Below, piece after piece: positions 1 through 9,761 of a DNA stretch of 64,000 bases. Made by a program: the position numbers and the translations under genes. Origin of the DNA: Cyanophora paradoxa (lineage: Eukaryota > Glaucocystophyceae > Cyanophorales > Cyanophoraceae); contig QPMI01000163.1 in NCBI GenBank assembly GCA_004431415.1, positions 1-64,000 of the forward strand, read 5' to 3'. Position 1 is the stretch's first letter, and each line of letters opens with the position of its first letter. The notes beneath the pieces are model-generated. The model did no database searches and was not told the origin of the DNA. It was given only the letters and a program-made list of their open reading frames with translations.

Positions 1-13
1 GGGGGCGGGGCAG

Positions 14-382
14 GGCCCGCTGTGGAGCGCGGGGGAGCTGGCGGAGCAGACGCGGTGCGACCACGGCTACTCGCGCGCCTCCCCGGCGGTGGCCTTCCTC
101 TTCGAGGTCCTCTGCGAGTTCTCCCCCGCCCAGCAGCGCGCCTTCCTCAAGTTCATCACCGGCTCCCCGCGCCTCCCCGTCGGCGGCCTCCGCGGCCTCC
201 GCCCCCGCCTCACCGTCGTCCGCAAGCAGTGCGAGGGGGGCGCCTCCCCCGACGACTACCTCCCGTCGGTGATGACGTGCGTGAACTACCTGAAGCTGCC
301 CGAGTACAGCTCCAAGGCCGCCTGCCGCCGCAAGCTCCTCCAGGCCATCGCCGACGGCCAGGCCTCCTTCGACCTCTCCTAA
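14..382 (+). CDS. HECT E3 ubiquitin ligase, C-terminal exon (UPL3/TRIP12 type), partial
   Basis: This is the last exon of a HECT-type ubiquitin-protein ligase, the C-lobe that accepts ubiquitin from an E2 and passes it to substrates. The exon follows a CAG splice acceptor at 11-13 and reads from position 14 to a TAA at 380-382. The translation contains [20 protein letters not shown], then [20 protein letters not shown], then the active-site segment [16 protein letters not shown] with the catalytic Cys in MTC, and it ends in ASFDLS, the usual HECT tail. The [12 protein letters not shown] and [12 protein letters not shown] motifs match the UPL3/KAKTUS/TRIP12 branch best. The rest of the gene lies left of the window, so N-terminal repeats cannot be checked. 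I am confident of HECT identity and fairly confident of the subfamily. Confidence 0.9.
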   Translation, partial: GPLWSAGELAEQTRCDHGYSRASPAVAFLFEVLCEFSPAQQRAFLKFITGSPRLPVGGLRGLRPRLTVVRKQCEGGASPDDYLPSVMTCVNYLKLPEYSSKAACRRKLLQAIADGQASFDLS

Positions 383-692
383 CCCCGCCCCGCACCCGCA
401 CCCGCCCCCGCCCCAGCCCGCCCCGCCCCGTCCCCTGTACGTGTACCCTAGATATAGCTATCCAGTCCTCCGAACACGACCACCGCGATCCCAGCGCCCG
501 GGATCCAGCCATCGGCACCGCGCCCGCGCTTCGAAAGGGCGTGCGTTGCGTAGCGAGAGGAAAGGGACGGGACTTGGATCGATCAGTTATCAGATACAGG
601 TATGGTGTACCGCATAAAATACTGCGAGATGCGCGCTGAAACTGCTTGCTAGCGCTGCTGATCCTATTGAAGCTACGTATACGTGCACGGTC
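383..692. other. Convergent intergenic region, 310 bp
   Basis: This stretch separates the stop of the HECT gene from the stop of the MYB gene on the other strand. It starts with C-rich DNA and becomes more AT-rich, as expected for two 3' untranslated regions. I see no coding signal in it. Confidence 0.6.
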
Positions 693-1660
693 CTATATGA
701 AGCTGGTCGACGGCGGCGCGGGGGGCCACGCGGGGCTCAGCGGAAGGCCAGCCCCGGGCCGGCCAGCGCCGCGAGCGCCTGCGCCGCCTCCGCTTCCCGC
801 GCCGCGTCCGCCGCCATCGGCCCGTGCGGCTCGTCTGCCCGACGTCAGCACCCCGCCGGGCCCCGCGGCACCTCCCCGTCGGCGCGGCGCACCGAGGCCG
901 TAGATGCGGGGGAGGAGCTCGCCGCAGTAGAAGGGGTGCGGGCGGGGGCCGCCGTGGAAAGGTGGGAGCACCGGGGTGGCCCCCGCGGGGCGCGCCGGGG
1001 GCGCCGCGGCGGGCTCGTACCCCTGGAAGGGCTCGGGCTTGACGGGGCTCCAGCTGCGCGCGTACGCGGGGCCCGGCTGCGGCGAGGGCGTCTCCTCATG
1101 GGGCCCCGGCGTCCCCGCCTGCTCGTCCTCCGACCCCGACCCGCTCGACGAGGCCGAGGCGGCGGCGGCGAGGCGGCGGCCCCCCGAGCCCTTCCTCCTC
1201 AGCGCGCTGTTCCACCGGTTCTTGATGTTGTTGTCCGACCGCCCCGGCATCCGCCTGCTGATCTCCGCCCACTGCGAGCGCGCTCAGGGCGGGGCGAGCC
1301 TGAGGCGCGAGGCGCCGGCGAGCGCACTTTGTTCCCGAATTGCGCGTGGAGGGCGATGAGCAGGCGGTCTTCCTCTGCGGGCGCGTCGGTGCGCGATTAA
1401 GGGAGAGTGCGAAGCCAGGACCCACCGGCGGTCCATGCCGTCTTCGAGATGTCGGGGCTGCGTGGGGGGGCGTGACTCGTGAGCGAGGAAGTGCAGCAGC
1501 AGCGGTCGGCGGTGACGGCCACCTCAGGTGGTTCAAGAAGCGCTCCCGTGCTTGCTTCCCTGCAAAGAGCTTTGGCACGAGCACTGCGGCGCTGCAAGCA
1601 GTAACCGACCTGTCCGTTGCGTGCCGATGTGCTTCTCGAGCTCGCTGGCAACCACACACC
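693..1660 (-). CDS. MYB-domain transcription factor (R2R3/3R type), 5' end not resolved
   Basis: Splicing three short introns on the minus strand joins a MYB repeat pair. One repeat ends in GKQARERFLNHLSPDIS. The next reads TAWTAEEDRLLIALHAQFGN, KWAEISRRMPGRSDNNIKNR and WNSALRRK. The sequence SRRMPGRSDNNIKNRWN is a canonical MYB DNA-recognition helix. Introns lie near 1316-1372, 1383-1430 and 1457-1530, each GT to AG with a C-rich sense strand. After the domain comes a low-complexity Pro/Ala/Gly-rich tail of about 150 residues ending STSFI and a TAG at 693-695. The first exon or exons, with the first Trp of the upstream repeat and the start codon, lie beyond about 1660 and I could not place them. 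A nuclear transcriptional or cell-cycle role is inferred from the family only. Confidence 0.82.
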
Positions 1661-2033
1661 TGCGCAGGTCCAGTCAGAGACTCGGCGAGGAAACGATGAG
1701 TGCTTCTGCGCGCTTAGACTACGCGCGCAAACGGAATGCCAGATTCCCGCGGCGTGAACGGTCGAACTAGAAGATGACGTAGGCTCCAAGGGGTCAAAGA
1801 GCGCGCTCACCAGGACTTTGTCCCAAGACGGTAAACGAGATCAAAGAGGAGGTTGTCTTCTTCGGGACTCCTGCAGGCGCCGGAATGAGCGAAAGATTCC
1901 CCCGTGACCCAAGCGCCGCGCGATCCCGCGCGCGCCCTCCGGCCACCGGAACGCACCAGCCGACCTTGACACGACGCACAGGAGCCTTTACGCTCTGTCT
2001 GACGCGGGAAGCGCGCGTGTGGTGTTCCATCCT
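1661..2033. other. No assignable gene; may hold the first MYB exon
   Basis: This stretch upstream of the recognised MYB exons holds no reading frame I can recognise. It may contain the 5' exon and promoter of the MYB gene. The right-hand end adjoins the dispersed repeat element. Confidence 0.4.
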
Positions 2034-2453
2034 GTCCTCGTGCGAAACCACTTCGATTCGGAGGTCTCAAAGTTGGACTTTATCCCTTGCGCGGGAGCCG
2101 AGATCTGCTGCGGATGGACGTGGAGAAGCGTAAGAGGGCGTCCCGCAGAGGCAGATAACGGAAGTGGCGAAACGGGCGCTCGCATATGCATGCTCGCGTC
2201 TTCGGCCGTTTCGGTGCCGGGCGGGACGCACCGGCGAGGAGCGGCCGCGGCTGCAGCAGGACCCGAGGACCGAGGCCGAGGGAAGGATGCTTTCCGCGAG
2301 CGCAAACGCAAGGCTGCAGCTGGGGAGGCGTTGAGGCGTTGAGGCGTTGAGGCGTTGGAAGCGGGGATTCGGGAAGGCTTGAAGGGCTCCGACTTCAAGC
2401 CTTGCGAGGTCCGAACCCCCCCCCCCCCCCCTCGCGATTCCAAGGTTAACGTA
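2034..2453 (+). repeat. Dispersed repeat element, copy 1, with hairpin and poly-C tract
   Basis: This element of about 0.4 kb recurs in shortened form at 8728-9003 and inverted at 31615-32001. Its core is GC-rich and non-coding. Towards the 3' side it has tandem copies of GGCGTTGA, then a perfect 11-bp inverted repeat (AAGGCTTGAAG at 2374-2384 and CTTCAAGCCTT at 2393-2403, 8-nt loop), then an unusually long C run and finally CTCGCGATTCCAAGGTTAAC. It ends a few bases before the duplicated segment A1. No terminal inverted repeats, target-site duplication or protein were found, so the class (MITE, solo LTR or satellite fragment) is open. Confidence 0.75.
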
Positions 2454-2458
2454 CTACG

Positions 2459-3036
2459 TAAACAGCGCCTATTAAATTGGGTAAGTTGAGTGCAGCTTGA
2501 GCTTTCATGCTGGAGTGACGCGATGTTCAGACGTTTTTTTGCAGGCGCGCGCGTACCGGTACCGCGGCGTACGTACGTCTCGGAAGATGAAATTAAACAG
2601 CTAGAGCCTATATGATATATATAGTTATAGCTATAGCTAGAGCTTAAAATTAAATCTTGCGTGCATATATATACAATAATTATATACTTAAAGGCGCTTT
2701 TTATAATTGATTCGTGCGTTTTTAATTCAAAGAAAATTCGGTCGGAAATCTGACCTTTTCAGACCTTTCGGGTTCGCACGTGCTAGTAATAGCTACCAGG
2801 TACCGGTGAAGCTTTCAAGTTTCCGGATCACGATCGCGATCGAGCGCGATCGCGAGCGTTAACCGTTAGATCGGAGACTGCAGCCTCGTGCACGATCATG
2901 ATGACAGCAGCAGCGGACTCGTGCACGATCAGCCTGCAGCCTGCAGGCTGCAGGCCGCAGTGCAGGCTAGCGCTATAGCGGCGCCCTCGTGCATGATCAT
3001 GATCATGATCACTGCAGCGGACGCTATCTTAGCTAG
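2459..3036. other. AT-rich, palindrome-rich intergenic DNA in A1
   Basis: This is one of the few AT-rich stretches of the window, with TATATATA runs at 2612-2690. From about 2830 it holds stacked short palindromes: CGATCGCGATCG, repeated GTGCACGATCA, CTGCAGCCTGCAGGCTGCAG and ATGATCATGATCATGAT. It lies downstream of the minus-strand gene ending at 3037 and may hold that gene's 3' untranslated region. No coding frame is supported. The same DNA recurs at 25324-25909. Confidence 0.6.
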
Positions 3037-6000
3037 CTAGACGAGGAAGGTGCGGACGCCGGGCGGGGGCGCGTCGGGCGGCTCCTCGGGGGCGTGCCGC
3101 TGCAGCTCGAGCAGCGCCGCCGTCTGCTCGAGCAGCGTCACTGCGTCCCTCGCCCTCCCCTTGGCCCCCGGCGGCGGGGGTGGCGCCCCGCCCGTCGGCT
3201 TGAGCAGCTCGACCTCGGGCGCTGCGCGCTCCTGCTCGGGCCGCTCGCGACGCTCGGGCGCGCGCGGGGCGCCCTGCTTGGCGGGGAGCTTGAGCTTGGA
3301 GACCGTGGGGCGCGCGGTGCGGGCGCCCCCGCCGGCGTGGCCGCGCCTCAGGGCGCGGTAGAGGTCCTCGGCGCGGGCCTGGGGCGCGGCAGGCGTGAGG
3401 CGCGCGGGGCGGGGCGGGGCGGGGCGGCGGGGCGCGGGGGCGGGCCTCCCAGACGCTCGTGATGCCTTTGGAGACGGCGCTCGCCATCTCCACGATCTGC
3501 GCCCCCGCCGGGTCACACCGGCCGCCCCGCCCCGGCGTCCCCGCACCGCGCACCTTGGCGGTAACGGAGGAGCGGCGGGGGCGGGGGCGGCGGCCGGTGG
3601 CGGGGCTCGGGGAGCCACCCTCGCTCCCCTCGCTTCGTGCCGTCGAGCGCCCCGAGCGCGCCGTCGAGCGGCCGGTGCGGGCCGTCGGCGGCCCCGAGGC
3701 GGCCCCGAGCGCGCGAGGGGGATCTCGACGCTGAGGCGCAGCGAGTGGCGCCGCCCCGCCGGCTCCTCGCTGCGGCTGCGCCGGCGCTGCAGCAGGGCGC
3801 TCCCCGCCGCCTCCCCATCGCCGCCCTCTGGCTCCTCGGCGGCGATACTGACGCGGCGGCGGCCGTGCGGCTGGCCGGCGAGCTCGGGGCGCCCAGGGGC
3901 AGAGGGTGCGCCACCGAGGAGCGCCGGGGGGGCGCTGGGCGTGGGGGAGCCCTCGGGGAGGCCGAGCCGGCGTTCGCGGCGAGGAGGCTCGCGCGGCGAA
4001 AGGTGCGCCCCGCGGGGCCGTGCAGCGCGTCCGCCGAGCGCTCCCGCTTGCGCCGCTCCTTCGCCACCAGCCGCGCCAGGCCGGCCCCGCGCCGCGCCCA
4101 CCGCCCGCCCCCTCCTCCTCCTCCTCCTCGCTCTCGCTCTCGCTCTCCGCCGCTGCCGTCACCGCCGGCGCCAGCGCACGCCACAGCGCTGCCCGCTCCG
4201 CCGCCGCCGCCTCCGCCACTCGCCGCCCTCGGCCGCCGCCGCCTCCGCAGCGGCGGCGGCGGCGGCGGCCTTTGCCTTGGCGTCGGCCTCGGCTGCGGCG
4301 GCGTCGGCGGCGCGCTCGGCGTTGGCGGCTCGGTAGAGGCGCGTCGCGGAAAGGAGGCGGGAGGCGAGGAGGAGGGCGGGACCGGCCCCGCGAGCCCCCG
4401 CACCGCCCCGAGCAGCGCCGGCGCCCCAACGGGGGCCGGGGCGGCCTCAGGGGCGGCGGGGGTGGGGGAGGCCGCGCGGGCGGCGTCGAAGGCGGCTGCG
4501 AGGAAGAGGCCGACGTCGCGCACGTCCTCCTCGGGCCGCGGGCCCGCCCGCCGCCCCCGCCGCCCCTCCGCGAACCACCGGCACACGAGCAGCACGTGCC
4601 AGAGCTCCCCCAGCAGCGGGCCCGGGCCCGTCGCCCACTCCGCCTGCTCCGCCGCCGCCGCCATGCGCGCCGCGATCGCCGTCTCGCTCGTGTGGCGGAG
4701 GCCGAGGGTGAGGGGCGGGGGCGGGGGCGGCAGCGTGTGGAGCGGGGCGCGGGTGGCGAGGCGGAGGGACTCGACGAGGCGGGCGGCGGCGGGGGCGAGG
4801 CGCTCGGCGGCCTCGCGGGCGCGCTGCGGGAGGTTTGCCGCCGCGCGCCACTGCCGCTCCAGCGCCGCCACCTGCGCCCGCTCCTCCGCCCCTGCCCGTG
4901 CCCCTCCTCCTCCTTCTCCGTCTCCTTGGCCGCCGGCGCGGCGCCCCCCTCGAGGGCTCGGGCCCCGCGGGGCGCGCCAAGTGCACGTAGGCGAGGCTCG
5001 GCGCCGACGCCGCCGGGCGCAGCGCGCGGGAGGAGGAGGCCGCCGCCGCCGGCCCCCCGCCGCCCCGGCGAGCTGCGGGGCGGACGGGGCGGCAGCGAGG
5101 CCCCGGGCGGGAGTCACGGGCGGGCGCCCGCTGCAAGAGGTCGTGAGCGCACGAGGGCGTGCGGGGGCGGGACGGCCGCACTGTGGGGGGCGAGGGAGGT
5201 GCCCGAGGCGGAGCGGGGCGGGCGGCGCGCGGCGTCGGGCCCCGGAAAAGATGAGCAGGGGCGGGGCGGGATCCGCGTCGGCGGGGCGCCCCGGGGCGGG
5301 AGGCAGCCGCCGCGCTCGAGGACGGCCGCCGCGCCGCCGGCCCGCGCCAGCAGCTGCGCCCGCCCCGACTGCCGCCCCGTCCCCGCCGAGAGCGGCCGTA
5401 TCACCGGCCCCGGCGCCGGCGGGGCGAGGGCTGGCCGCGCGACGGCGCTGCCGGGGCGGTTCGTTCGGGGGCACTCCCCGGGCGGTGCGTGCCGGCGGAC
5501 CGGGGCCGGGCGGAGGAGGGGCGGTAGAGGGGGTGCCGGGGCGCGGGGCGAGCGGGGCGGGGAGCTGGGCGGGGTGGCCGCGAGGGAGGCGGCGAGGGTG
5601 GCGGGGGCCGGCCCTTGGCGGGGGGCGCGATGGCGGGCGGGAGGGGCAGCTTCAGCTTGAAGCCGGCGGCCGCTGCGGGGCGCGTGAGGGGCGCGGGGCG
5701 GCGGGGCGGGCGGGGGCGGCAGGCGGCACCGGATGCGACCTTCTGGCCGGGGAGGGCGTGCGGCCCGAGAGGCGACGGGGCCTCCCCCGCCACGGCGCCC
5801 CCGGCCCCTGCCGCCCCCATGCCGTCAGAGAGCGGGCGACGGGATCAGGGAAGCGGGGGCGCACAGAAGCAGCGGAGCGGGGTGCCGGCGGGAGCGCTCC
5901 CCGGGGGAGCGGGGGCGCTGGGGGCCGGTGTTGCGGCGAGGCGGTCGGCGGCGGCGGCGAGGAGGCGGAGGCGGGCGGGGTCGGGCGCTGCGCCGGCCCC

Positions 6001-7137
6001 CGCCACAAGGGAGGCGCGCTTGGAGGCGACGCGGCTGAGGCCCCGGCTCGGGCCCTCCGCCCCCTCCTTCGGCGAGGCCTCCCCCCGCGGCGCCGGCGGC
6101 GGCGGGGCGGGGGCGGGGCGGCGGCGCGGGCGCGGGCGGCCTCCTTCAGGCGGCGCCGCAGGACGGTGGCGGCCTCGCCGGCGGCGACCTCTGCGGGGCG
6201 GGGGCGTGAGGGGCGGGGCCGGGGAGGCGCGAGGGGGCGGGGCGGGGCGGGGCGGACCCTCGAGGGCGCGGTAGCGGAGGCGGCGGCGGGTGCCGCGGGG
6301 CCCGACCTCGAGGTACGTGATCCGCTCGAAGACGATCTCGAGGACGCGCGCGTACTCCCCCGCCGTCACCTCCCCGGCCCAGGCGTCCGCCATCTCGAAG
6401 AGGCTCAGGCGGAAGCGGTCGGCGTTGAGCTCATCGTGCGCCCCGCTGTCCAGCTCCCAGTCCTCCTCGGCCACCGCCGCCGCCCGCGCCGCGTCGAAGT
6501 GCCTGCACGCCTGGTCAGCGAGGCCCCGAACTTTCAGAACACAACCGAGCGCGCTTGTTCAGCGCCTTGTAAAGCAGGTTATGGAACTTGAGGTACTCCG
6601 CCTTGCTCACGCGCCCCAGCCCCTCCTCGTCCGTCACGCGCCAGAACCGGCTCAGGATGCCGGCGATGCCCGGATCAAATCTGATCGACTCGCGGAGGAG
6701 CAGGTCCTTCTGCGTATAGACCCACTCGGAGCGCTGCCGGCCCCGTTCGTAGTAGCGCCGCAGCTCCTCCAGCAGCGTCGGCAGCTGCGGCGCCCCGTCG
6801 TGAGCCCCGGCCCGCCCCGCCGCACACTCCAGGCGAGAGGCGCGCCTCCTTCCCAGGCTCCGCGGGCAGGCTCCGCGCCCGCCGCCGCGGCTTCCGCGCG
6901 CCATCCCTTGTCCTGGCCGAGCGCGGCGCCGCCGCCTCCACGAGCCGATTGAGGTCCTTCTCCGACGCGCTCCGCTGCAGCGGGTGGTACCTGCAACGCC
7001 GCCCTCAGCCCCGGCCCGGGGGGGCCGGGGCGAGCGCAGACGCACCGGCTAAAGGAGAAGTTCTGCGACCGCAGCCGAGCGAGGAGGCGGATGTCCTGCT
7101 TTCCCAGCGAGCCGAGGGAAAACCGCCGCAGCGTCAT
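3037..7137 (-). CDS. EF-hand-like, Ala-rich coiled protein, unknown function (copy 1)
   Basis: I do not recognise this gene. The start ATG at 7137 begins MTLRRFSLGSLGKQDIRLLA. After an intron near 6990-7045 the protein continues YHPLQRSASEKDLNRLVEA. A later exon has EEGLGRVSKAEYLKFHNLL; together with the preceding Asp this fits a 12-residue EF-hand loop ending in Glu. An intron later comes EEDWELDSGAHDELNADRFR followed by LSLFEMADAWAGEVTAGEYA, which resembles a second, degenerate EF-hand pair. The C-terminal two thirds is Ala/Arg-rich with helical stretches such as HTSETAIAARMAAAAEQAEW and LLGELWHVLLVCRWFAEG, ending GVRTFLV at the TAG at 3037-3039. Numerous GGGGCGGGG blocks on the plus strand are its introns, so internal exon limits are approximate. 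A calcium-binding structural role is only inference. Confidence 0.6.
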
Positions 7138-7688
7138 GGCGGCAAGCTAGCAAGCAGATCTAGAATGAATTGCAGTCGTTGACTGAGGCCAATAGCGCTA
7201 CTGGACGCATGGTTGGGAAGCAGACATGCGGCCCGCTGAACTCAAGTCTCAAGGGGCCGGCTCAGGTCAACAAGCTTAGCTATGGCCAAATCTCGTCAAG
7301 GAAGTGCAAGGCTGGCGCCCGGTGCTATCGCTGCTCCTCAAACTGCGAACGAAGCTGCTCTTCGGGCTGGGGTACCGCACGGCGCAGCTCAGCTGTTTGT
7401 TGTTTAGTCTTCGATTCAGCGCAGCTAGGCCGCAGCTAGACGCGTCGCAGGCCGTGTCACGATGCAGCATAGCCCCGACACGTGCGCCGCATTCGCCGGC
7501 GTCGGCGCGCTGAACCCGGCACGCGCGCCGACGAGCTCCGAGCCTGCGCCGCGATCCATCTGCAGCGTCGCTCCACGCGCCATGGCCAGCGCGGCACCGT
7601 CAGCAGCGCGGGGTTTCATCGCCCTGCGGGTCGCGCCGCGAGTCGCGCCGCGAGTCGTGCGGCCCGTACGAGTACCGACCCGTTTCCA
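7138..7688. promoter_or_regulatory. Divergent promoter region between the two A1 genes
   Basis: About 550 bp separate the start codons of the EF-hand-like gene (minus) and the unknown plus-strand gene. The sequence is less GC-rich than the flanking exons and must hold both promoters. No TATA box or other motif stands out. It recurs at 29985-30534. Confidence 0.45.
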
Positions 7689-8601
7689 ATGGTGGCATCA
7701 AGAGCGGTCGAGCACCCGCCGGTCGTGTCGCTGCGGGCAAGAAGCGGCGGCGACGGGGCGCTGCAGGGCGGGTCCGGCGCCGGGGCCAAGCGGCGTGCCG
7801 GACGCGCTGCGGGAAGTGGTGGAAGTCAGCGACGAGGAGGGTTTCCGCCTGGGGCTCGCCCCGCTGCCGTGCACGGTCGAGCGGGAGGTGCCCGCCCAGG
7901 CGCTCGCCCCGGAGCTTGGCGCGGAGGCGCGCTTCGTGCTGCTGCGGCCCGTCTCGCGGGTCGCCGAGGTCTACGCCCTCCTCGGGGGCGACGAGGGCGA
8001 CGCCGAGCTCGTCGACGGTCCGCCCCGCCCACCCTGCCCCCTGCCCCTGCCCCTGCCTGGCCGCGCCGGCCGACGCAGGGGGCGGCAGTGGCGGACGAGC
8101 TGATGGGCGAGATCGCGCCGCTGGCGAACGCCGTCCTCTGGGCGCGTCACGGCGCCCGCTTCGCCCGCACCGCCATCGTCCCCACCATCCTCGGCCCGCC
8201 CCCGCGCCCCGCCCGGCCCCGCGCAGCGTCGCGAACTGCGGCAGCTGAGGCGGGGGGGCGCAGGGCGGCTGGGGCGCGGGGCGGGGGGCCGGGTGCTGGC
8301 GGAGGGCGGGGCGGGGGACGGGGAGGAGCACGCGCACGTGGCGAGCTTCGAGCACTCCGTCTCCGGCGTGCACGTGGCGCGTCCCCTGCCGGGCCGAGCC
8401 GGCGGCTGCGGGGCTAATTACGAGCAGCCGGGGGACGATGGCCAGCCGATGGAGGTCCACGTCCTCGCGCCCCTCGCCGCCCCCTGGCTCTACGGCGCCC
8501 GGCCCCGCCCCGGCGGCCCCGTCCGCCTCCTCAGCCCCGCCGAGTACCGCGCCCACGGCCCCGCCCTCGAGGCGCACCTCTTTCCCCCGCCGGACGCCTG
8601 A
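7689..8601 (+). CDS. Uncharacterised protein of segment A, copy 1 (frame broken near start)
   Basis: I do not recognise the protein. Coding-looking stretches are LREVVEVSDEEGFRLGLAPL, then VSRVAEVYALLGGDEGDAEL. After a probable intron at about 8020-8090 they continue ADELMGEIAPLANAVLWARH, and then AHVASFEHSVSGVHVARPLP, MEVHVLAPLAAPWLYGARP and a tail ending LEAHLFPPPDA with TGA at 8599-8601. The ATG at 7689 starts MVASRAVEHPPVVSLRARSG, but in this copy an extra G in the run near 7784 throws that frame off. Copy 2 (30535) lacks the extra G and reads through, but is broken further on. The part around 8200-8290 is GC-repetitive and its splicing is unclear. No function is assigned. Confidence 0.5.
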
Positions 8602-8727
8602 GGCCTGGCCGGGGGGCCTCGGAGGGCCCCGCGCCTGCCCCAACGCCTCACCGCCACCCCCATGGCCCGCTGCAGCTGAGCGTCGCGTCACTCCGGCATG
8701 GACCCCCAAGCGCTTCCAACAGCATAT
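8602..8727. other. 3' flank of the A1 gene up to the segment edge
   Basis: This short stretch follows the stop codon. The shared A1/A2 sequence ends at 8723, after which the dispersed element begins with a GCGCTCGCATATGCATGC motif. Nothing coding is seen. Confidence 0.5.
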
Positions 8728-9003
8728 GCGCTCGCATATGCATGCTCGCGTCTTCGGCCGTTTCGGTGCCGGGCGGGACGCACCGGCGAGGAGCGGCCGC
8801 GGCTGCAGCAGGACCCGAGGACCGAGGCCGAGGGAAGGATGCTTTCCGCGAGCGCAAACGCAAGGCTGCAGCTGGGGAGGCGTTGAGGCGTTGAGGCGTT
8901 GAGGCGTTGGAAGCGGGGATTCGGGAAGGCTTGAAGGGCTCCGACTTCAAGCCTTGCGAGGTCCGAACCCCCCCCCCCCCCTCGCGATTCCAAGGTTAAC
9001 GTA
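8728..9003 (+). repeat. Dispersed repeat element, copy 2 (shortened)
   Basis: This is a direct copy of the 3' two thirds of the element at 2034-2453, including the GGCGTTGA repeats, the 11-bp hairpin, the poly-C tract and the terminal CCAAGGTTAACGTA. It sits exactly between the end of A1 and the first base of the tandem array, which suggests the element marks or mediated the junction. Confidence 0.85.
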
Positions 9004-9761
9004 GAGCCTTCTCATCGCTTCGGCGATCGCTAGGCCCTGGTACCGAGTACTCCGGGGCGATCGCTAGCGCGAACCGTCGGACGACGGACGCGGCGCCGGC
9101 GATCGCTTGAAAAAGGCCCCGGCCCGATCCGAGCCCATGGCCGGCGGGCATAGTGAACATAGTGCCAAAACGTCGCCCCGAAATCACGGTTTTTAGAAGG
9201 ATCGGAAGAAAGCGCGCCCAGGCAGGTCCGAGGGGCGGTTCCGGGACGGACCTACTGGCTCAGAGCTGCTTGCGCTGGGCCCGCCGGGCGACGCCATAGT
9301 TGAGAGCTCGAGTCCCTGCGTGCCGCCTTACAGCTGCCGAGGATGGGGCGACGGCTGCAGAATTCGAAGATGAGTACCTCGGACAAGCGAAAGCGTGTAG
9401 CTAGCGCGCCGCCGGCGCCGCGGGTGAGCCGATGAAGCAAGCGATGTGTACTCCTCGCGTGCACGGGCGCGGCGAAGACGCCTGCGGGGCGGGCGTGGCG
9501 CCGCGGGGCTGAGCACGGCGTGCGCGCGGACAGTGCGCATGCGCAGCGGACGGAATTCGCGCGCTGCATGCATGGCCGGGCGCGCGGAAGTTCCTTTTTT
9601 TTCCTATTCTTCCCCCTGCGCTTCTCCCCCCTGTTCATTCCCCCTAAGCTAGCCACCGGTGGCTAACTTGCGATCGAAGGGTACAGAGTTCGGCCTCGTG
9701 AAATTGATCTCATACAAAACCAACGATGTCGTAGAACCCTAGACTATAGCTGCATGCGGAA

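Larger units (their letters stand above)
2459..8723. repeat. Segmental duplication A1 (direct repeat, 6.27 kb)
   Basis: This segment recurs in the same orientation as A2 at 25324-31567. Identity begins at TAAACAGCGCC and ends at TTCCAACAGC in both. The copies differ mainly by one-base differences in G/C runs and an 8-bp insertion in A2 near 25707. Each copy carries one minus-strand gene (the EF-hand-like protein) and one divergent plus-strand gene of unknown function. Between A1 and A2 lies the TCF25 tandem array. Confidence 0.95.

Noticed and set aside
3500-6600. Very long open frames on both strands (up to nearly 1000 codons)
   Set aside because: High GC removes stop codons in all frames. 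These frames are Arg/Gly/Pro/Ala noise overlapping introns of the minus-strand gene and its copy in A2.
2034-9003. Transposon with its own enzyme at the duplication borders
   Set aside because: No transposase, integrase or reverse transcriptase motif was found on either strand of the element or of segment A.
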